Part shown: positions 8,773-20,163 of the stretch, one piece after another
Position numbering within the stretch: the first letter of the stretch is position 1
Layout: each line of letters begins with the position of its first letter
Source of the DNA: Ehrlichia sp052043515
Lineage (GTDB): Bacteria; Pseudomonadota; Alphaproteobacteria; Rickettsiales; Anaplasmataceae
Assembly (NCBI GenBank): GCA_052043515.1
Contig: JBQEQX010000001.1
Span: 682,001-746,000, forward strand
DNA length: 64,000 nucleotides
Reading direction: 5' to 3'
Translations under genes and position numbers: made by a program
Notes under the pieces: model-generated
What the model was told of the DNA's origin: nothing
Database searches by the model: none
The model's input: only the letters and a program-made list of their open reading frames with translations

Positions 8773-9768
8773 TTACCAATATCCTACTAGTTGCTTAATT
8801 TCCGATATGTGTTTATTGGCAACAGAGACAGCTTTATTGTTCCCTAATGTAATTATATTACGTAGATATTCTACATTTTCCAGATACTCCATTATTTTTT
8901 CTCGTATCGGGCCAATGTGGTTAATAATGACCTCTGCTAATTGTGTTTTAAATTGCTTTGCATTAAGGTTTTCAATATCAACGCATGCTTGTTCTGTACT
9001 AATATTCAAAAGTGTTGCGTACATGTTGACAAGGTTTTTTATTTCCGGCCTGTTGTCCAAAGTATTAAAATCAAACCCTGTTATGGAATCAGTAGTTGCC
9101 TTGCTTATCTTTGCTGAAATTAAATCGTTACTATCAAGCAGATTGATACGAGAGTAATCTGATGAATCAGATTTGCTCATTTTCTTTCTTCCGTTTCGTA
9201 AACTCATGATTTTTGCTGATTCTGTGACAATCAATGGTTCTGGGACCTGAAAGTACCGTGTATTATATGTAGAGTTAAAAACAATAGCGGTATCTCTTGC
9301 CAGCTCTAAGTGTTGTTTTTGATCAATACCTACTGGTACAATGTTTGCCTTATATATTAATATATCAGCAGCCATCAATACTGGATAACTATATAGACCT
9401 AGACAGATTGTTGATGTTTTCCTACTCTTTTCTTTGAATTGTGTCATTCTGTTCAATTGTCCCGTCGAAGTAATACAACTAAATATCCACAGCAACTCCG
9501 TATGTGCTGGAACAGATGATTGTGAAAATAGCACTGACTTATTTGGATCAATTCCACATGCTAGGTAGGTCGCTAATGTCTTTATGGAATTTTGTTTTAA
9601 CTCGTTCGGATCGCAATTTTGAGATGTTAACGTATGTAAATCAGCGAGAAAGAAGAAACATTGATATGAATCCTGTAGGGATATCCAATTACGTATGGAA
9701 CCTAGATAGTTACCAATATGTATACTTCCAGTCGGTTGTATACCAGATATAGCAATGGGTACAGACAT
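8773..9768 (-). CDS. trpS: Tryptophanyl-tRNA synthetase
   Basis: This class I aminoacyl-tRNA synthetase charges tRNA-Trp in the cytoplasm. The HIGH-type motif appears as HIGN within PTGSIHIGNYLGSI near residue 17, the KMSKS motif is intact near residue 196, and the intervening LMAADILIYKANIVPVGIDQKQHLEL segment matches the Trp enzyme's substrate pocket. The length of 331 residues is normal and the frame is unbroken. The gene stands alone. The possible structured RNA lies just downstream. Confidence 0.97.
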   Translation of the reverse strand: MSVPIAISGIQPTGSIHIGNYLGSIRNWISLQDSYQCFFFLADLHTLTSQNCDPNELKQNSIKTLATYLACGIDPNKSVLFSQSSVPAHTELLWIFSCITSTGQLNRMTQFKEKSRKTSTICLGLYSYPVLMAADILIYKANIVPVGIDQKQHLELARDTAIVFNSTYNTRYFQVPEPLIVTESAKIMSLRNGRKKMSKSDSSDYSRINLLDSNDLISAKISKATTDSITGFDFNTLDNRPEIKNLVNMYATLLNISTEQACVDIENLNAKQFKTQLAEVIINHIGPIREKIMEYLENVEYLRNIITLGNNKAVSVANKHISEIKQLVGYW

Positions 9769-9962
9769 AATCTTTTTTATTCATAAACCAAATTTGTACT
9801 TATAGCATAATATTCGTTGAAGTACACACATTCTCACATGCTCAAAGTGTATGACAACAACCTCATATTTACAAACAGAACTTCTTTACCCAGATGCATA
9901 CCAGGGAAGTGACTACTAAATTAAACTCAAAGTGTCTTTTTAATCATTTCTAACAGCTAAAA

Positions 9963-10576
9963 CTAGCTAATCACTCTTTTTGATATTACTACTGAAGCGG
10001 CACGCAACAACTTGTCCTTTATCATATAACCAGCCTGTACAACATGTACAATTGTGTTGTCTTCTTTCTCCTCGTCAGCTATTTGAGACACCGCTTTATG
10101 AAATTGAGGGTTAAATTTCTCTCCAATGGGGTTTAGCCTTTTAATATCATGGCGTTCTAGGGTGTTTAATAATTCTTGATATGTCATCAATACTCCTGCA
10201 TGAATACTATCATCCTCTTTTAAATTTTTTAAAGATGTTTCCAAATTGTCACAAGAGTTTAATAAATCGCGAGCAAAGTTAGAAATTGCATATATGGATG
10301 TTTCGTCTATGTTCTTTTGCATAATACGCTTAACGTTTTCTTTGTCTGCTACTGCCAAACGGAACTGATGTTGAAAGTGTACCAACTGTTGTTTTAGTTT
10401 GTCTAGTTCCGATAAGCCATCGTTTAATCTTTCTTTCTTTTTTATTAAGGCTTGTAAATTTTCTGTGTGAATTAGCTTGAGTTTCGCTAGATTTACTTTT
10501 TTCGTTAGGTGATTCGTTAATCTGAGAGTCATTTTTTTTGTGAACTTTTTGTATTGTTGGCGTCGTTGTCAATCAT
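9963..10576 (-). CDS. grpE: GrpE nucleotide exchange factor, frame broken at two runs
   Basis: GrpE releases ADP from DnaK in the heat-shock chaperone cycle. The C-terminal part is clear: LRLAVAD-type linker (FRLAVADKENVKR), a long helix, then FNPQFHKAVSQI and the beta-domain end VVQAGYMIKDKLLRAASVVIS. The acidic, disordered N-terminus lies in other frames. An ATG at 10576 begins MIDNDANN; removing one base from the T8 run 10532-10539 joins it to NDSQINESPNEK, and removing one base from the T6 run 10438-10443 joins that to ERLNDGLSELDKL. The rebuilt length of about 203 residues is ordinary. The exact point of the second shift could instead lie a few codons upstream. Confidence 0.88.
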
Positions 10577-10687
10577 AATTCTAAAACTTGTTTATAAAAT
10601 CTAAGGAATATATAGTAATATTATAACAAAATATCAAGAGTTATAAGCTTTTTTGATGGAGTTTTTCTGCAGTATTAGTACTTTGCT

Positions 10688-11774
10688 ATGTATGATGATG
10701 GAAAATTTATGTCTTTAGCGCTAAGGCTTGCAAGGCGTGGCCTTGGTAATGTATTCCCTAATCCGGCGGTCGGATGTATAGTAGTAAGTCGTGGGGCAAT
10801 ATTGAGTCGTGGATGGACACAGGTTGGTGGCAGGCCTCATGCTGAAGTTATGGCGTTAGATAATGCTGGAAAATTAGCTAAAGGTTCCACAGTTTATGTT
10901 ACTCTTGAACCGTGTTCTCACTATGGAAGAACAGGGCCTTGTGCGTTAAAATTAATTAATGCTGCCGTTAAGCGAGTAGTAATAGCTGCTCGAGATCCCG
11001 ATATGCGAGTTTCCGGGAATGGTATAAAGTTGCTTCGTAGTGCAAATATAGATGTAGAATGTGACGTAATGTATAAGGAGGCGAGAGAATTAAATATTGG
11101 CTTTTTTTTATAGTAAAATCAAGAATAGACCTTTTATTACAGTAAAATTGGCGTCTACTTTGGATGGCAAGATAGCATTGAGTAATGGTAATAGTAAGTG
11201 GATTACAAATGAGTTGACACGTAATTGGGTTCATAAACAACGGTCTATGTACGATGCAATTATGGTTGGTAGTAATACTGTTGTGCGTGATAATCCCATG
11301 CTTAATACCAGGGTTGTTAGTTTGGAATATTATTCTCCAATAAGAATAGTAATAGATCGTTTTGGTAAAGTTTGTGATTATCACAATATAATAAAGACTG
11401 CTAATATTATTCCTACATATATTTTGACAGATGATACTTCCAAGACAAAGTTAGGTGATGCCACATATTTAGTAGTTGATAATAAAGATGATTTTTTGAT
11501 GGAGTCGATGAGGATGCTAGTTACAAAAATAGGTATTACTAGGTTGTTTGTTGAAGGTGGAAGTATCTTAATTACAGAATTACTAAAAAATAATTTAGTT
11601 GATAGAATTATATGGTGTAGATCGAATAGAATTTTTGGCAATGATGCAATTCCTGCGGTCAGTGATTTGAATATATTATCGTTACAATATGATTATAGTT
11701 TTAAAAAAGTAAATACTCTGTATTTCGGAGAAGATGTAGCAGATATCCTGGATTATAAAGGAGATAGTGCATAA
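10688..11774 (+). CDS. ribD: Bifunctional riboflavin deaminase/reductase, frame broken at a T8 run
   Basis: RibD performs two successive steps of riboflavin synthesis: deamination of the pyrimidine intermediate and reduction of its ribosyl side chain. The N-terminal deaminase has the zinc motif HAEVMAL and TLEPCSHYGRTGPC, with PNPAVGCIVV before it. The C-terminal reductase shows VKLASTLDGKIA, MVGSNTVVRDNP and FVEGGSIL. The two parts lie in different frames and join as NIGFFYSKIKNRPF when one base is removed from the eight-T run 11102-11109. The full length is about 361 residues, normal for the fusion enzyme. No other rib gene is adjacent. Confidence 0.93.
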
Positions 11775-11980
11775 TGTAGTGTGTTATTTAATAGTCATTA
11801 TACATGTGAGTTTTGTAAGTTCAATATCAATTATATGCTTGTTAAAATTTTAGTTAGTGTGTGGATATATTCTTTCAGTATGTCCTATCAGCTTAATATT
11901 CAATATTTTTAATTCACTATTGTGTGAGAAAAGTTATATGTTTTAAGTGAATTTTCAATTTATTCTAAATTTATATGTGA

Positions 11981-12118
11981 ATGTCTCGCAATGATAATAC
12001 CTATCGTTATATGGTAGTAGCGTGTATTTTTATGACATTGATTATTATTTCATTTTTTGATTATATATGGTATGATACGCTGTGTCTTGTATTTATAGTA
12101 GAGAATGAATTATGTTAG
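11981..12118 (+). CDS. Hypothetical 45-residue single-pass membrane protein
   Basis: A short open frame beginning ATG TCT CGC at 11981. It has a polar N-terminus, one hydrophobic segment (about residues 11-27, VVACIFMTLIIISFF) and ends in TAG at 12116-12118, overlapping the ATG of the next frame. I cannot name it. The stop/start overlap with a second small membrane protein is the main reason to believe it is translated. Confidence 0.35.
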   Translation: MSRNDNTYRYMVVACIFMTLIIISFFDYIWYDTLCLVFIVENELC

Positions 12119-12319
12119 ATAGGGCCCGTGCAGTTATTGAACTTCATGATGCTGATGATATTGACTTTAGTCTAGAGTATGCGGGTCCATATGGGTTTGG
12201 ATTATTGTTAGGTATGGTTTTGGGTGCTGTTGATTATTCACATCGTTGTGATGATTATTGCTGTTGTTCTGATTACTATTTTAGTTATTTCTAACCTGAA
12301 GAATTATGTGTTAGCTTAA
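12112..12319 (+). CDS. Hypothetical small membrane protein, probable frameshift
   Basis: The frame starts MLDRARAVIELHDADD and reads into a Gly/Leu-rich stretch, then turns into an unlikely Tyr/Cys-rich tail. Shifting by one base near 12218-12224 (GGTTTTGGG) instead gives a convincing transmembrane helix (IVVMIIAVVLITILVIS) and a short basic tail ending at 12319. The rebuilt protein has about 68 residues. The first half is acidic. Function is unknown. It overlaps the preceding 45-residue frame at ATG..TAG, suggesting coupled translation. Confidence 0.4.
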
Positions 12320-12614
12320 ATAGTGATCTGAAATGGAGAGTTTTTAGTTTAATAAAACCCGTTTTGTTGTGTAGTGGATTTAGCTGTTTTAATAGTCAAA
12401 GTGGTGTGTGGTTTTATACATTATTAGATAGAGAGCTCTATAGTTCTTTATGTGCCAATGACGTTTATATTAAAGGCGGGTGTGTACTTGTGTTTCGAGC
12501 TCCATACGCGAGAGTATTTGTCTGTATTTGATAATTTAGTGTGATTAGAGATTTCTCTGAAGAGTTCCTTTGGGCTTTGGCTTCTATAGGAGTTTTCTTT
12601 TTTATTATGCATTT

Positions 12615-14228
12615 CTATTTTGTTCTCTTATTGTTTAAAGAAGTCTTTATAAATGATACGAACAGCGGATTAGGATCAAAAGGACTTGACTTGAATTCTG
12701 GGTGAAACTGTACTCCAATAAACCATGGATGTTTTTCTAACTCCACGACTTCTATCAAGCTGTCGTCGTTATTATTTGACTTTCCTGTAATAATCAACCC
12801 ATTTTGTTCTAGTAAATCCTTATATTGCAAGTTGACGGTATATCTGTGTCTCCGCCTCTCATTTATTATTGATTGCCTATATATCGAGATAATTTTAGAG
12901 CCAGGTTTAAGATAACATGGACATGAGCCTAATTTCATACTTCCGCCTAAGAAATTTTGCTGTAACTCTGGTAATTGATGTACTACAGGGTTTTTACAAT
13001 ATAGATTAAATTCTGTAGAATTGGCATCTTCTAGATTTATTACATTGGTTGCAAATTCAATGATGGCAAGTTGCATTCCCATGCATATTCCTAGAAACGG
13101 TATATTATTAACACGTGCATAAGTTATTGCTGTAATTTTCCCCAAGACTCCATCATCACCAAATCCTCCTGGTATGAGTATGGAGTCAACATCGTCGAAA
13201 GCCTGAGTATTACCATCTAACGTACGCGAATCTATCCATTGTATAGATAACTTTACCTTATTGTGAATTGATGCATGTTCTAGTGCTTCAATTAATGATT
13301 TATATGCATCGAGCAACCTTATGTACTTTCCTATTATTGCTACGTTCACTGTCTCTGTTAACGTATGTGAAATGTTTAATATGTCTTGCCACTTTTTTAA
13401 GTCTGGCTCAGGTGAGCTAACTTTGAAATGATTCAGTATTTGTGTATCTAAGTTGTAATTATGATAAGAAATTGGTAGCTCGTATATGTTTTTAACATCT
13501 AATGCAGGTATAATATTTGTTGGAGAAACATTGCATAGATTAGCTATTTTATCTCTTTGTTCTAGTGAAAGAGGCACTTTACTGCGGTACAGTATTATAT
13601 CAGGCTGTATTCCAACAGAACTTAATTCTTTTACAGAGTGCTGAGTAGGTTTAGTCTTTAGCTCCATCGCTGCATCGATATACGGAACTAAAGTTAGGTG
13701 TACAAATATTGTATTGTTCTTACTAAGCTTGTAACCAATTTGCCTGATAGATTCAAGAAATGGCTGACTTTCAATGTCTCCAACAGTTCCACCAATTTCA
13801 CAGATAACAAAGTCTAACGTGTCAGTATCATGTAGAATGAAAGAGTTAATAAGATCAGTTACATGAGGGATAATTTGAACTGTTTGTCCTAAATAATCAC
13901 CTCTTCTTTCTTTATTTAAAAGATTATGATATACTTTGCCAGTAGTGATGTTATCATTCTTTGTTGTTTTTACTCCAGTAAAGCGTTCATAATGTCCCAA
14001 ATCTAGGTCAGTTTCTGCTCCGTCATCAGTAACAAAAACCTCACCGTGTTGGATTGGGCTTATTGTTCCTGGATCTATATTAAGATAAGGATCCAATTTT
14101 CGCAAACAGATCCTAAATCCTCTAGCTTGTAATAAAGCTCCAATGCTGGCCGCGGCTAATCCTTTACCTAAAGACGACACTACACCACCAGTAACAAAGA
14201 TAAACCTGGTTGAATTTTTATTGTTCAT
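12615..14228 (-). CDS. pyrG: CTP synthase
   Basis: PyrG converts UTP to CTP using glutamine, the last step of pyrimidine nucleotide synthesis. The N-terminal synthetase domain begins FIFVTGGVVSSLGKG and holds DPYLNIDPGT and DGAETDLDLGHYERF. The C-terminal glutamine amidotransferase domain has the oxyanion strand LIPGGFGDDG, the nucleophile motif FLGICMGMQ and the catalytic His/Glu in VQFHPEFKS. The length of 537 residues is normal and unbroken. secG lies six bases upstream on the same strand, so the two are surely co-transcribed, an order common in alphaproteobacteria. Confidence 0.97.
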   Translation of the reverse strand: MNNKNSTRFIFVTGGVVSSLGKGLAAASIGALLQARGFRICLRKLDPYLNIDPGTISPIQHGEVFVTDDGAETDLDLGHYERFTGVKTTKNDNITTGKVYHNLLNKERRGDYLGQTVQIIPHVTDLINSFILHDTDTLDFVICEIGGTVGDIESQPFLESIRQIGYKLSKNNTIFVHLTLVPYIDAAMELKTKPTQHSVKELSSVGIQPDIILYRSKVPLSLEQRDKIANLCNVSPTNIIPALDVKNIYELPISYHNYNLDTQILNHFKVSSPEPDLKKWQDILNISHTLTETVNVAIIGKYIRLLDAYKSLIEALEHASIHNKVKLSIQWIDSRTLDGNTQAFDDVDSILIPGGFGDDGVLGKITAITYARVNNIPFLGICMGMQLAIIEFATNVINLEDANSTEFNLYCKNPVVHQLPELQQNFLGGSMKLGSCPCYLKPGSKIISIYRQSIINERRRHRYTVNLQYKDLLEQNGLIITGKSNNNDDSLIEVVELEKHPWFIGVQFHPEFKSSPFDPNPLFVSFIKTSLNNKRTK

Positions 14229-14233
14229 ATACC

Positions 14234-14566
14234 TTACTGACCATTGAATGGTACGTTATCTTCATGATTTTCCGTGGGTGGAAGGTTATATACTTTACTC
14301 ATTTCGGTAATCTTCTTGACAATAGATTCTTTATGTACACTTTTTGCATTTACTCCAACTAGGAGTATTGTATTTACAATAAAGGCAGTGGCAATTATTA
14401 CTGTAAGTTTTGTAATAAAGTTAGAGGGTGATCCCGTTGTGAACATTGAATCTAAACTACTTTGTGTGCTGCCAAAACCACTTAAATTGTCAGATTCTGG
14501 AGATTGTAATAATACTAAAACCACTAGTAAAAATACTAAGACTAATTGTATAACTGTTAAAATCAT
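14234..14566 (-). CDS. secG: Preprotein translocase subunit SecG
   Basis: SecG is a small membrane partner of SecYE that supports protein export. The N-terminal helix (LTVIQLVLVFLLVVLVLLQ) ends in the family motif LLQSPE, followed by a Gly/Ser-rich loop with GFGSTQSS and a second helix (FITKLTVIIATAFIVNTILLVG). The hydrophilic tail is longer than in minimal family members, giving 110 residues. It lies immediately upstream of pyrG. Confidence 0.92.
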   Translation of the reverse strand: MILTVIQLVLVFLLVVLVLLQSPESDNLSGFGSTQSSLDSMFTTGSPSNFITKLTVIIATAFIVNTILLVGVNAKSVHKESIVKKITEMSKVYNLPPTENHEDNVPFNGQ

Positions 14567-15102
14567 ATAGAAACGACAACTCTGTTAAAGTACATATGCA
14601 CTATGCTTATACATTGTTTATTATTTTAAGTCAAGGATTGTAGAGGTTGTAAAAATATAGTTTTTATATTAAAGTAGCGGCTTTTTAGGCATCGTAGTTC
14701 ATTAAAAAATTTTGTGATTATTAATATTTGGTTCTTTATAAATTGATTAGATTTAGTATTTTGGTTATAATATTTTCAATTCTTGTGTGTTTGTAAAGTG
14801 TAAAATTTATTTTAGAGAGTATATTCTTGTTAAAATGTGGGGTTTATGTGTAAGTGATACTTATTACGTTTTTATTTAATCTTACGTATTTATTGGGTAT
14901 CAGAAACTGTGTGCAATTTGTCTTTTATGTAGTTGCTGCTTTGATTTATTTTACTTGTGTTTTATAATCAACCTCAGTTTTGTATTTGTACAAAGGTCAA
15001 GATATGTACAATTTTATGATGTTAGTTTTTGCTAATTTATTTTCTACTATCGGTAAATTTTGTATCTAATGGAACTTCAAATATCTTAAATAATAGATCC
15101 AT
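14567..15102. other. Divergent spacer, no gene seen
   Basis: Very AT-rich region between secG (minus) and the Xer recombinase (plus). Promoters are expected; no gene or repeat is supported. Confidence 0.5.
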
Positions 15103-16033
15103 ATGAATAGTCTAGAATATATAGATGTTTTTCTTGAAGCAATAACGTCAGAAAAAAATATATCTTATAATACTTATCATAGCTATAGGAGTGACTTGCT
15201 AGGTTTTTGTGAATTTGTTGATAATAATAACCTAGTATTAGTAGACTTGGATTTAAGGGATTTGCAAGATTATGTAAAGTTTTTTATATGCAAAAGGACA
15301 TAAACCCAACACCGTGTCCAGAAAAATATCTGCTATTAAGAGTTTATATAAATTTCTATATGGAGATAATATTATTGATAGCAATCCCACACTATATCTC
15401 GATTCTCCAAGATTATCGCGATCTCTTCCAAAAGCTTTAAGTTTTGAAGAAGTTAGTAAATTACTTCATGTAGCAGCTTTAAATCGTTCTCCACACGGAA
15501 GGAGGATAAATGCAATTATTAATATACTGTATTCATCAGGTATAAGAATTTCGGAGTTGGTTTGTCTAAAACTTTGTGAAGTTAAAGAAGCGTTAGATAA
15601 CGCTAATACAGGAGTGTCTCATATAAAAATTAAAGGTAAAGCAAATAAGGAAAGAATAGCATTATTAAACTCATCTGCAATAATCGGTATAAGAGAGTAT
15701 ATAGAAGTGCATAAATGTTTTGTTTCAGATGAATCAGAAGAATCGCGATGGTTATTTCCTGGTACAAAATCTGATAGCCATATTACGAGACAAAGGGTAG
15801 GTCAATTGTTAAAAGATTTAGGGGCAGATGCTAAGGTTGATATTACTAGAGTGTCTCCACATAAGCTTCGACATTCTTTTGCAACTCACTTGCTAAATAA
15901 CGGGTCAAATCTTATTTTTATACAGAAAATGCTAGGACATTCACATCTTTCTACTACACAAATATATACTCATATCGCTAATGAGAAACTAAAGGGTGTA
16001 CTACTAAAATTCCATCCTTTGAGTAATAAATAA
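15103..16033 (+). CDS. Xer tyrosine recombinase, frame broken at a T6 run
   Basis: A XerC/XerD-type site-specific recombinase that would resolve chromosome dimers at dif. The N-terminal SAM-like core-binding domain (NTYHSYRSDLLGF) is followed by the catalytic domain with Arg in SSGIRISELV, Lys in IKGKANKERI, HKLRHSFATHLL, LGHSHLSTTQ and the Tyr nucleophile in QIYTH. The frames join as KFLYAKGHKPNTVSRK if one base is removed from the six-T run 15280-15285. The rebuilt length is about 309 residues. The tail LLKFHP is nearer XerD than XerC, but I do not assign the paralogue. No integron or prophage genes surround it, so a housekeeping role is likely. Confidence 0.9.
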
Positions 16034-16487
16034 CAATACACAGAAGGAAGTATATTGGATATAGGTTGCGGTAGAATTCTTTGTATAGCATACTTATTAA
16101 ATAAATGACACGTAAAATGTGTTATATACATAGATACCACGGTATTCTTATCTTCCTACCGGCACATAATATACTTTGCTAATAGAAAAGTAATAATAAA
16201 TGGTATTACATGAAAGGAAATATTTATGAGTTATAGGTGCGGTGTAAAAGTTAGTGTTAAGATTAGTATTCTGAAATTGTAGTTGTTGTTTATGTATTGA
16301 TAGATATGTCAAATGATGATTCAACACAGCCCGGAGTTGTTTAGTGACAACTTATTTCTGTGACCTAATTAATGTACTATTTTTCAATAAAATGTATGAA
16401 TTGTGCCTTATTAATGGTAGATCTTAATTGTTTATTTTTGTAGACGTATCACTTGGGATCCTGTCCTCTCGATACGACAACTATTAA
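16034..16487. other. Spacer between convergent genes
   Basis: Between the Xer gene and convergent lolD. No coding frame is supported. A weak 6-bp inverted repeat (CGTATC...GATACG) near 16444-16475 could be part of a transcription end but lacks a T-tract. Confidence 0.4.
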
Positions 16488-17169
16488 TTAGCATTGTACT
16501 TTAAGTGTCTGTGAATCTATCTGGACTATGCGATCTGCTTTTTGTGCTAAACTGTAATTATGTGTGGCCAGAAGTATGGCTATGTTTTTTTCTTTTGCAT
16601 ATTCCTGTAGCAGAGAGAATACCTTGAGTGAAGTGTAATTGTCTAAACTACCAGTTGGTTCGTCTGCCAAGACTAGGCAAGGACAATTGATTAGGCTTCT
16701 TGCTATTGCAACTCGCTGTCTTTCTCCTCCTGAGAGTTGTGAGATTGACATTGAAATTGCGTGTTGTAAATTTACTCGAGTTAAAATCTCTATGGCATTG
16801 TGTTTTGCAACAGATTTACTTTTACCTATGATGATTTGTGGTAGCATTACGTTTTCTAATACAGTGAACTCTTGTAATAGGTGGTGAAATTGATAAACGA
16901 ATCCTAAAAAATAACGGCGTAAGTAAGTTTTTTTTCTTATCTGAGGTGGTAGCTAAGCACTCTATCTCATTTATCAATATACTTCCTGAAGATGGAGTAT
17001 CTAGTAATCCTGCAATATGTAGTAATGTACTCTTCCCAGATCCTGATGGACCTATTAGAGCGATAATCTCTCCTTTTTTTATCTCTAAATTTGCATTTGT
17101 TATAATGGGAACTTGATTATTTTTACCGAAAAATTTGCTGACATTGGATAAAGCAAACACTACAGACAT
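16488..17169 (-). CDS. lolD: ABC transporter ATPase, LolD-like, frame broken at a T8 run
   Basis: ATPase of the LolCDE/MacB/FtsE class, most likely LolD, which powers release of lipoproteins from the inner membrane. Walker A is GPSGSGKST near residue 40, the signature motif is SQLSGGERQRVAIARSL, Walker B is CLVLADEPTGSLD and the switch His is in LLATHN. The two frames join through TYLRRYFLGFVYQFHHLLQE, which supplies the Q-loop, when one base is removed from the eight-T run 16928-16935. The rebuilt length of about 226 residues is typical. No lolC/lolE permease gene is adjacent, so assignment to Lol rather than a related exporter rests on family resemblance. Confidence 0.85.
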
Positions 17170-17706
17170 TTTTTTACCACAAACTATTTATAAATCTCAC
17201 GGTATGCAGTATACCTATTGTCAAGGATGTTATATGAAGCCCATACAAATATACATTAGTGTGCTAATTCTATTATGTAAAGTGCATTGTTGGATATTTA
17301 AAATTATCTGCTGGTCCATACTAAATCAGTTTCAAAATTTTAAAAATATTATTTTCCTAATTATGGTATGAATAGTGAAGACATTTTTTTCAACGATGCA
17401 AAGAAAATAGACCATTATCACGTACTTTATCTGGAGGTAGGTAATTTTATTTTCAAAGTTTGTGAATGATTCGTTATATTTTTTCTTAAAAAAGGAAAAA
17501 TGTTATGCTATCCTCTGAAAAATCAAGATTTGAATTTATTTATTTAAAAAATATTTTGTATGATAGGTGTAGCTTGTAATTTTCAGGATTTTGTTGGTTA
17601 AAAATTTATTGATGTTAGGCAACATTTTGTTAAAAGCTTGACATCTCATGTTATCTAACAGTATACAGATGAGGCTTTAGGGAAAGTGTAAACTTGAGTA
17701 TGTTTT
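17170..17706. other. Divergent spacer, no gene seen
   Basis: AT-rich divergent region between lolD and maeB. No gene is supported on either strand; it should contain both promoters. Confidence 0.5.
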
Positions 17707-19994
17707 ATGATTGATCTTGGGAATAATGGGTGTGATGAAAAAAAAGAGAAGCTCTTGAATTTCATTGTAAAGGATTAAAACCTGGAAAAGTTTCTCTGTT
17801 ACCTACTAAACCTTTATTGACACAGAGGGATTTATCATTGGCGTATTCTCCAGGTGTTGCTGTACCTTGTTTGGAAATAGCTAGGAATCCTGATTTGGTA
17901 TACGAATACACTGCTCGAGGAAATTATGTTGCTGTGATTTCAAATGGCACTGCTGTTCTTGGATTAGGTAATATAGGGCCTTTAGCGTCAAAGCCAGTTA
18001 TGGAGGGAAAAGCTGTTTTATTTAAACGTTTTGCTGATATTGATGCTATAGATATAGAGGTAAATACTGCTGATGTGGATGAATTCGTCAATGCGGTGAA
18101 GTATTTAGGGTTAAGTTGGGGAGGAATAAACTTAGAAGATATAAAAGCCCCTGAATGTTTTATTATTGAAAAAAAGTTAAGTGAAGCGATGGATATCCCA
18201 GTGTTTCATGATGATCAACATGGAACTGCCATTATTGTTTCTGCCGGGCTCATCAATGCGCTTGATATTACGGGAAAGAGTTTTAAGGATGTTAAAATTG
18301 TTATAAATGGTGCTGGAGCTGCAGGTATTGCATGTCTTGAAATGATCAGGTTAATAGGTGTTCCTGCCGATAATATAACTTTATGTGATCAGAATGGGGT
18401 AATATACAAAGGTAGACAACTTGGCATGAATGAGTGGAAAGCTAAGCATGCTATTGAGACGAAAAATAGATCTTTAAAAGATGCGTTGATAATGGCTGAT
18501 ATCTTTGTTGGGTTGTCTGTTAAGGATGTGCTTAGTAAAGATATGCTTTTATCTATGAATAAGGATCCTGTGATTTTTGCTTTAGCAAATCCTGACCCTG
18601 AAATTAATCCTGATGTTGCACGAAAAATTAGGCCTGATGCAATTATAGCTACTGGAAGGTCAGATTATAATAACCAAATTAATAATGTCATGGGGTTTCC
18701 ATATATATTTCGTGGTGCATTGGATGTGCGTGCTAAATCGGTTAACAATGAAATGAAAGTGGCAGCAGCAAATGCGATTGCTATGTTGGCACGTGAGTAT
18801 GTAAGTGATGAGGTATCTGATGCTTATGGCGGTCGTAGCATGAATTATGGAAAGGATTACATTATACCAACTCCGTTTGATCCTAGATTGATAACTGTAG
18901 TGTCTCCTGCAGTTGCTAAAGCAGCTATTGATTCTGGGGTAGCTAGGAAGAATATAGAAAATTGGGATGAATATGTTAAACAGTTAGAGTCAAGACTATC
19001 ATCAACTTCTAATGTTTTAAATATGATGTATAGTTCTGTTAAGCGTGATCCTAAAAGGGTTATTTTTTCAGAAGGAGAAGAGGAAAAAATAATTAAAGCT
19101 GCTGTACAGTGGCGTAATCAGGGATATGGAGTACCCATACTTGTAGGACGTGTTGATAAAATTCAAGAGAGGTTTGAACGCTTAGGCGTCAAAGATATAG
19201 GTGGTATAGAGATTGCTAATGCAGCAATTTCTCAACGTAATGAAGATTATACAGAGTACCTGTATAAACAATTGCAACGTGAAGGGTATTTATATAGAAG
19301 TTGTGTACGAGACGTAAAAACGGATCGTAATGTTTTTGCTGCATGTATGCTTGCCTGTTGTGATGGGGATATTTTGATTACTGGTATGACAAGAGGATAT
19401 ACTGCTTCTATTAATGACGTACAAAAAGTAATTAAACCTAAAGGTATTATGTTTGGATTATCATTGATTGTAATGAAGGAACGTACTATCTTTATTGCAG
19501 ACACTGCTATATATGCTTCTCCAACTCCTAGTCAAATTGCTGAAATAGCAATTCAAGCATCTATACAAGCTAGAAAAATGGGTCATGAGCCTCGTGTTGG
19601 GTTTATTTCTTCTTCAAATTTTGGTAGTAATTCTCAGGAAGATGCTCAAAGAATGAGAGAAGCCATAGAAATTTTGGATGGTTGTAATGTTGATTTTGAA
19701 TATGATGGTGAAATGTCTGTTGATGTTGCTCTGAATCCAGAACTACTAACACTATATCCATTTTGTAAACTTACTGGTGCAGCAAATGTTTTAATTATGC
19801 CGACTCTTCATAGTGCAAATATATCTTCTAAGTTATTACAAGAAGCTGCTGGAGTGTCAGTAATAGGACCTATTTTGATTGGAATGGAGAAACCTGTGCA
19901 GATTGTACAAATGTCTGCTTCTGTGTCTGAAATTCTCAACCTTACAGTACTTGCACCTTCGGTTAATAATGGTAATTTTCAGTCTTCCTTATGA
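17707..19994 (+). CDS. maeB: NADP-dependent malic enzyme with C-terminal phosphotransacetylase domain, 5' frameshift
   Basis: Oxidative decarboxylation of malate to pyruvate, giving NADPH. The malic domain shows TQRDLSLAYSPGVAVPCLEI, GLGNIGPLASKPVMEGKAVLFK, the FHDDQHGTAII motif and the nucleotide-binding INGAGAAGIA. From about residue 435 a phosphotransacetylase-like domain follows (RVIFSEGEEEKI...ITGMTRG...ANVLIMPTLHSANI). In MaeB-type enzymes this domain is usually regulatory, binding acetyl-CoA. A continuous frame exists only from 17817. The true N-terminus starts at ATG 17707 (MIDLGNNGCDEKK) and joins as REALEFHCKGLKPGK if the eight-A run 17738-17745 gains one base. Total length is about 762 residues. 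Confidence 0.93.
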
Positions 19995-20163
19995 TGACAT
20001 AGTTATATTAAGGGTTTAATCCACACATGATGTAGAGATATGTATTCGTGTTAATTGTTTCTTAATCTCTAGTATTTATTAAGGACATACTTTTTCTAGT
20101 ATTTTTTATACGTTGTTGAAATTATTTATGATAAACAAAATGTGAGTATTTTTTGGTACGTTA

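Noticed and set aside
15103..16033. Xer-like gene as a mobile-element integrase
   Set aside because: No flanking direct repeats, tRNA junction or phage genes; the pattern fits the housekeeping Xer family.
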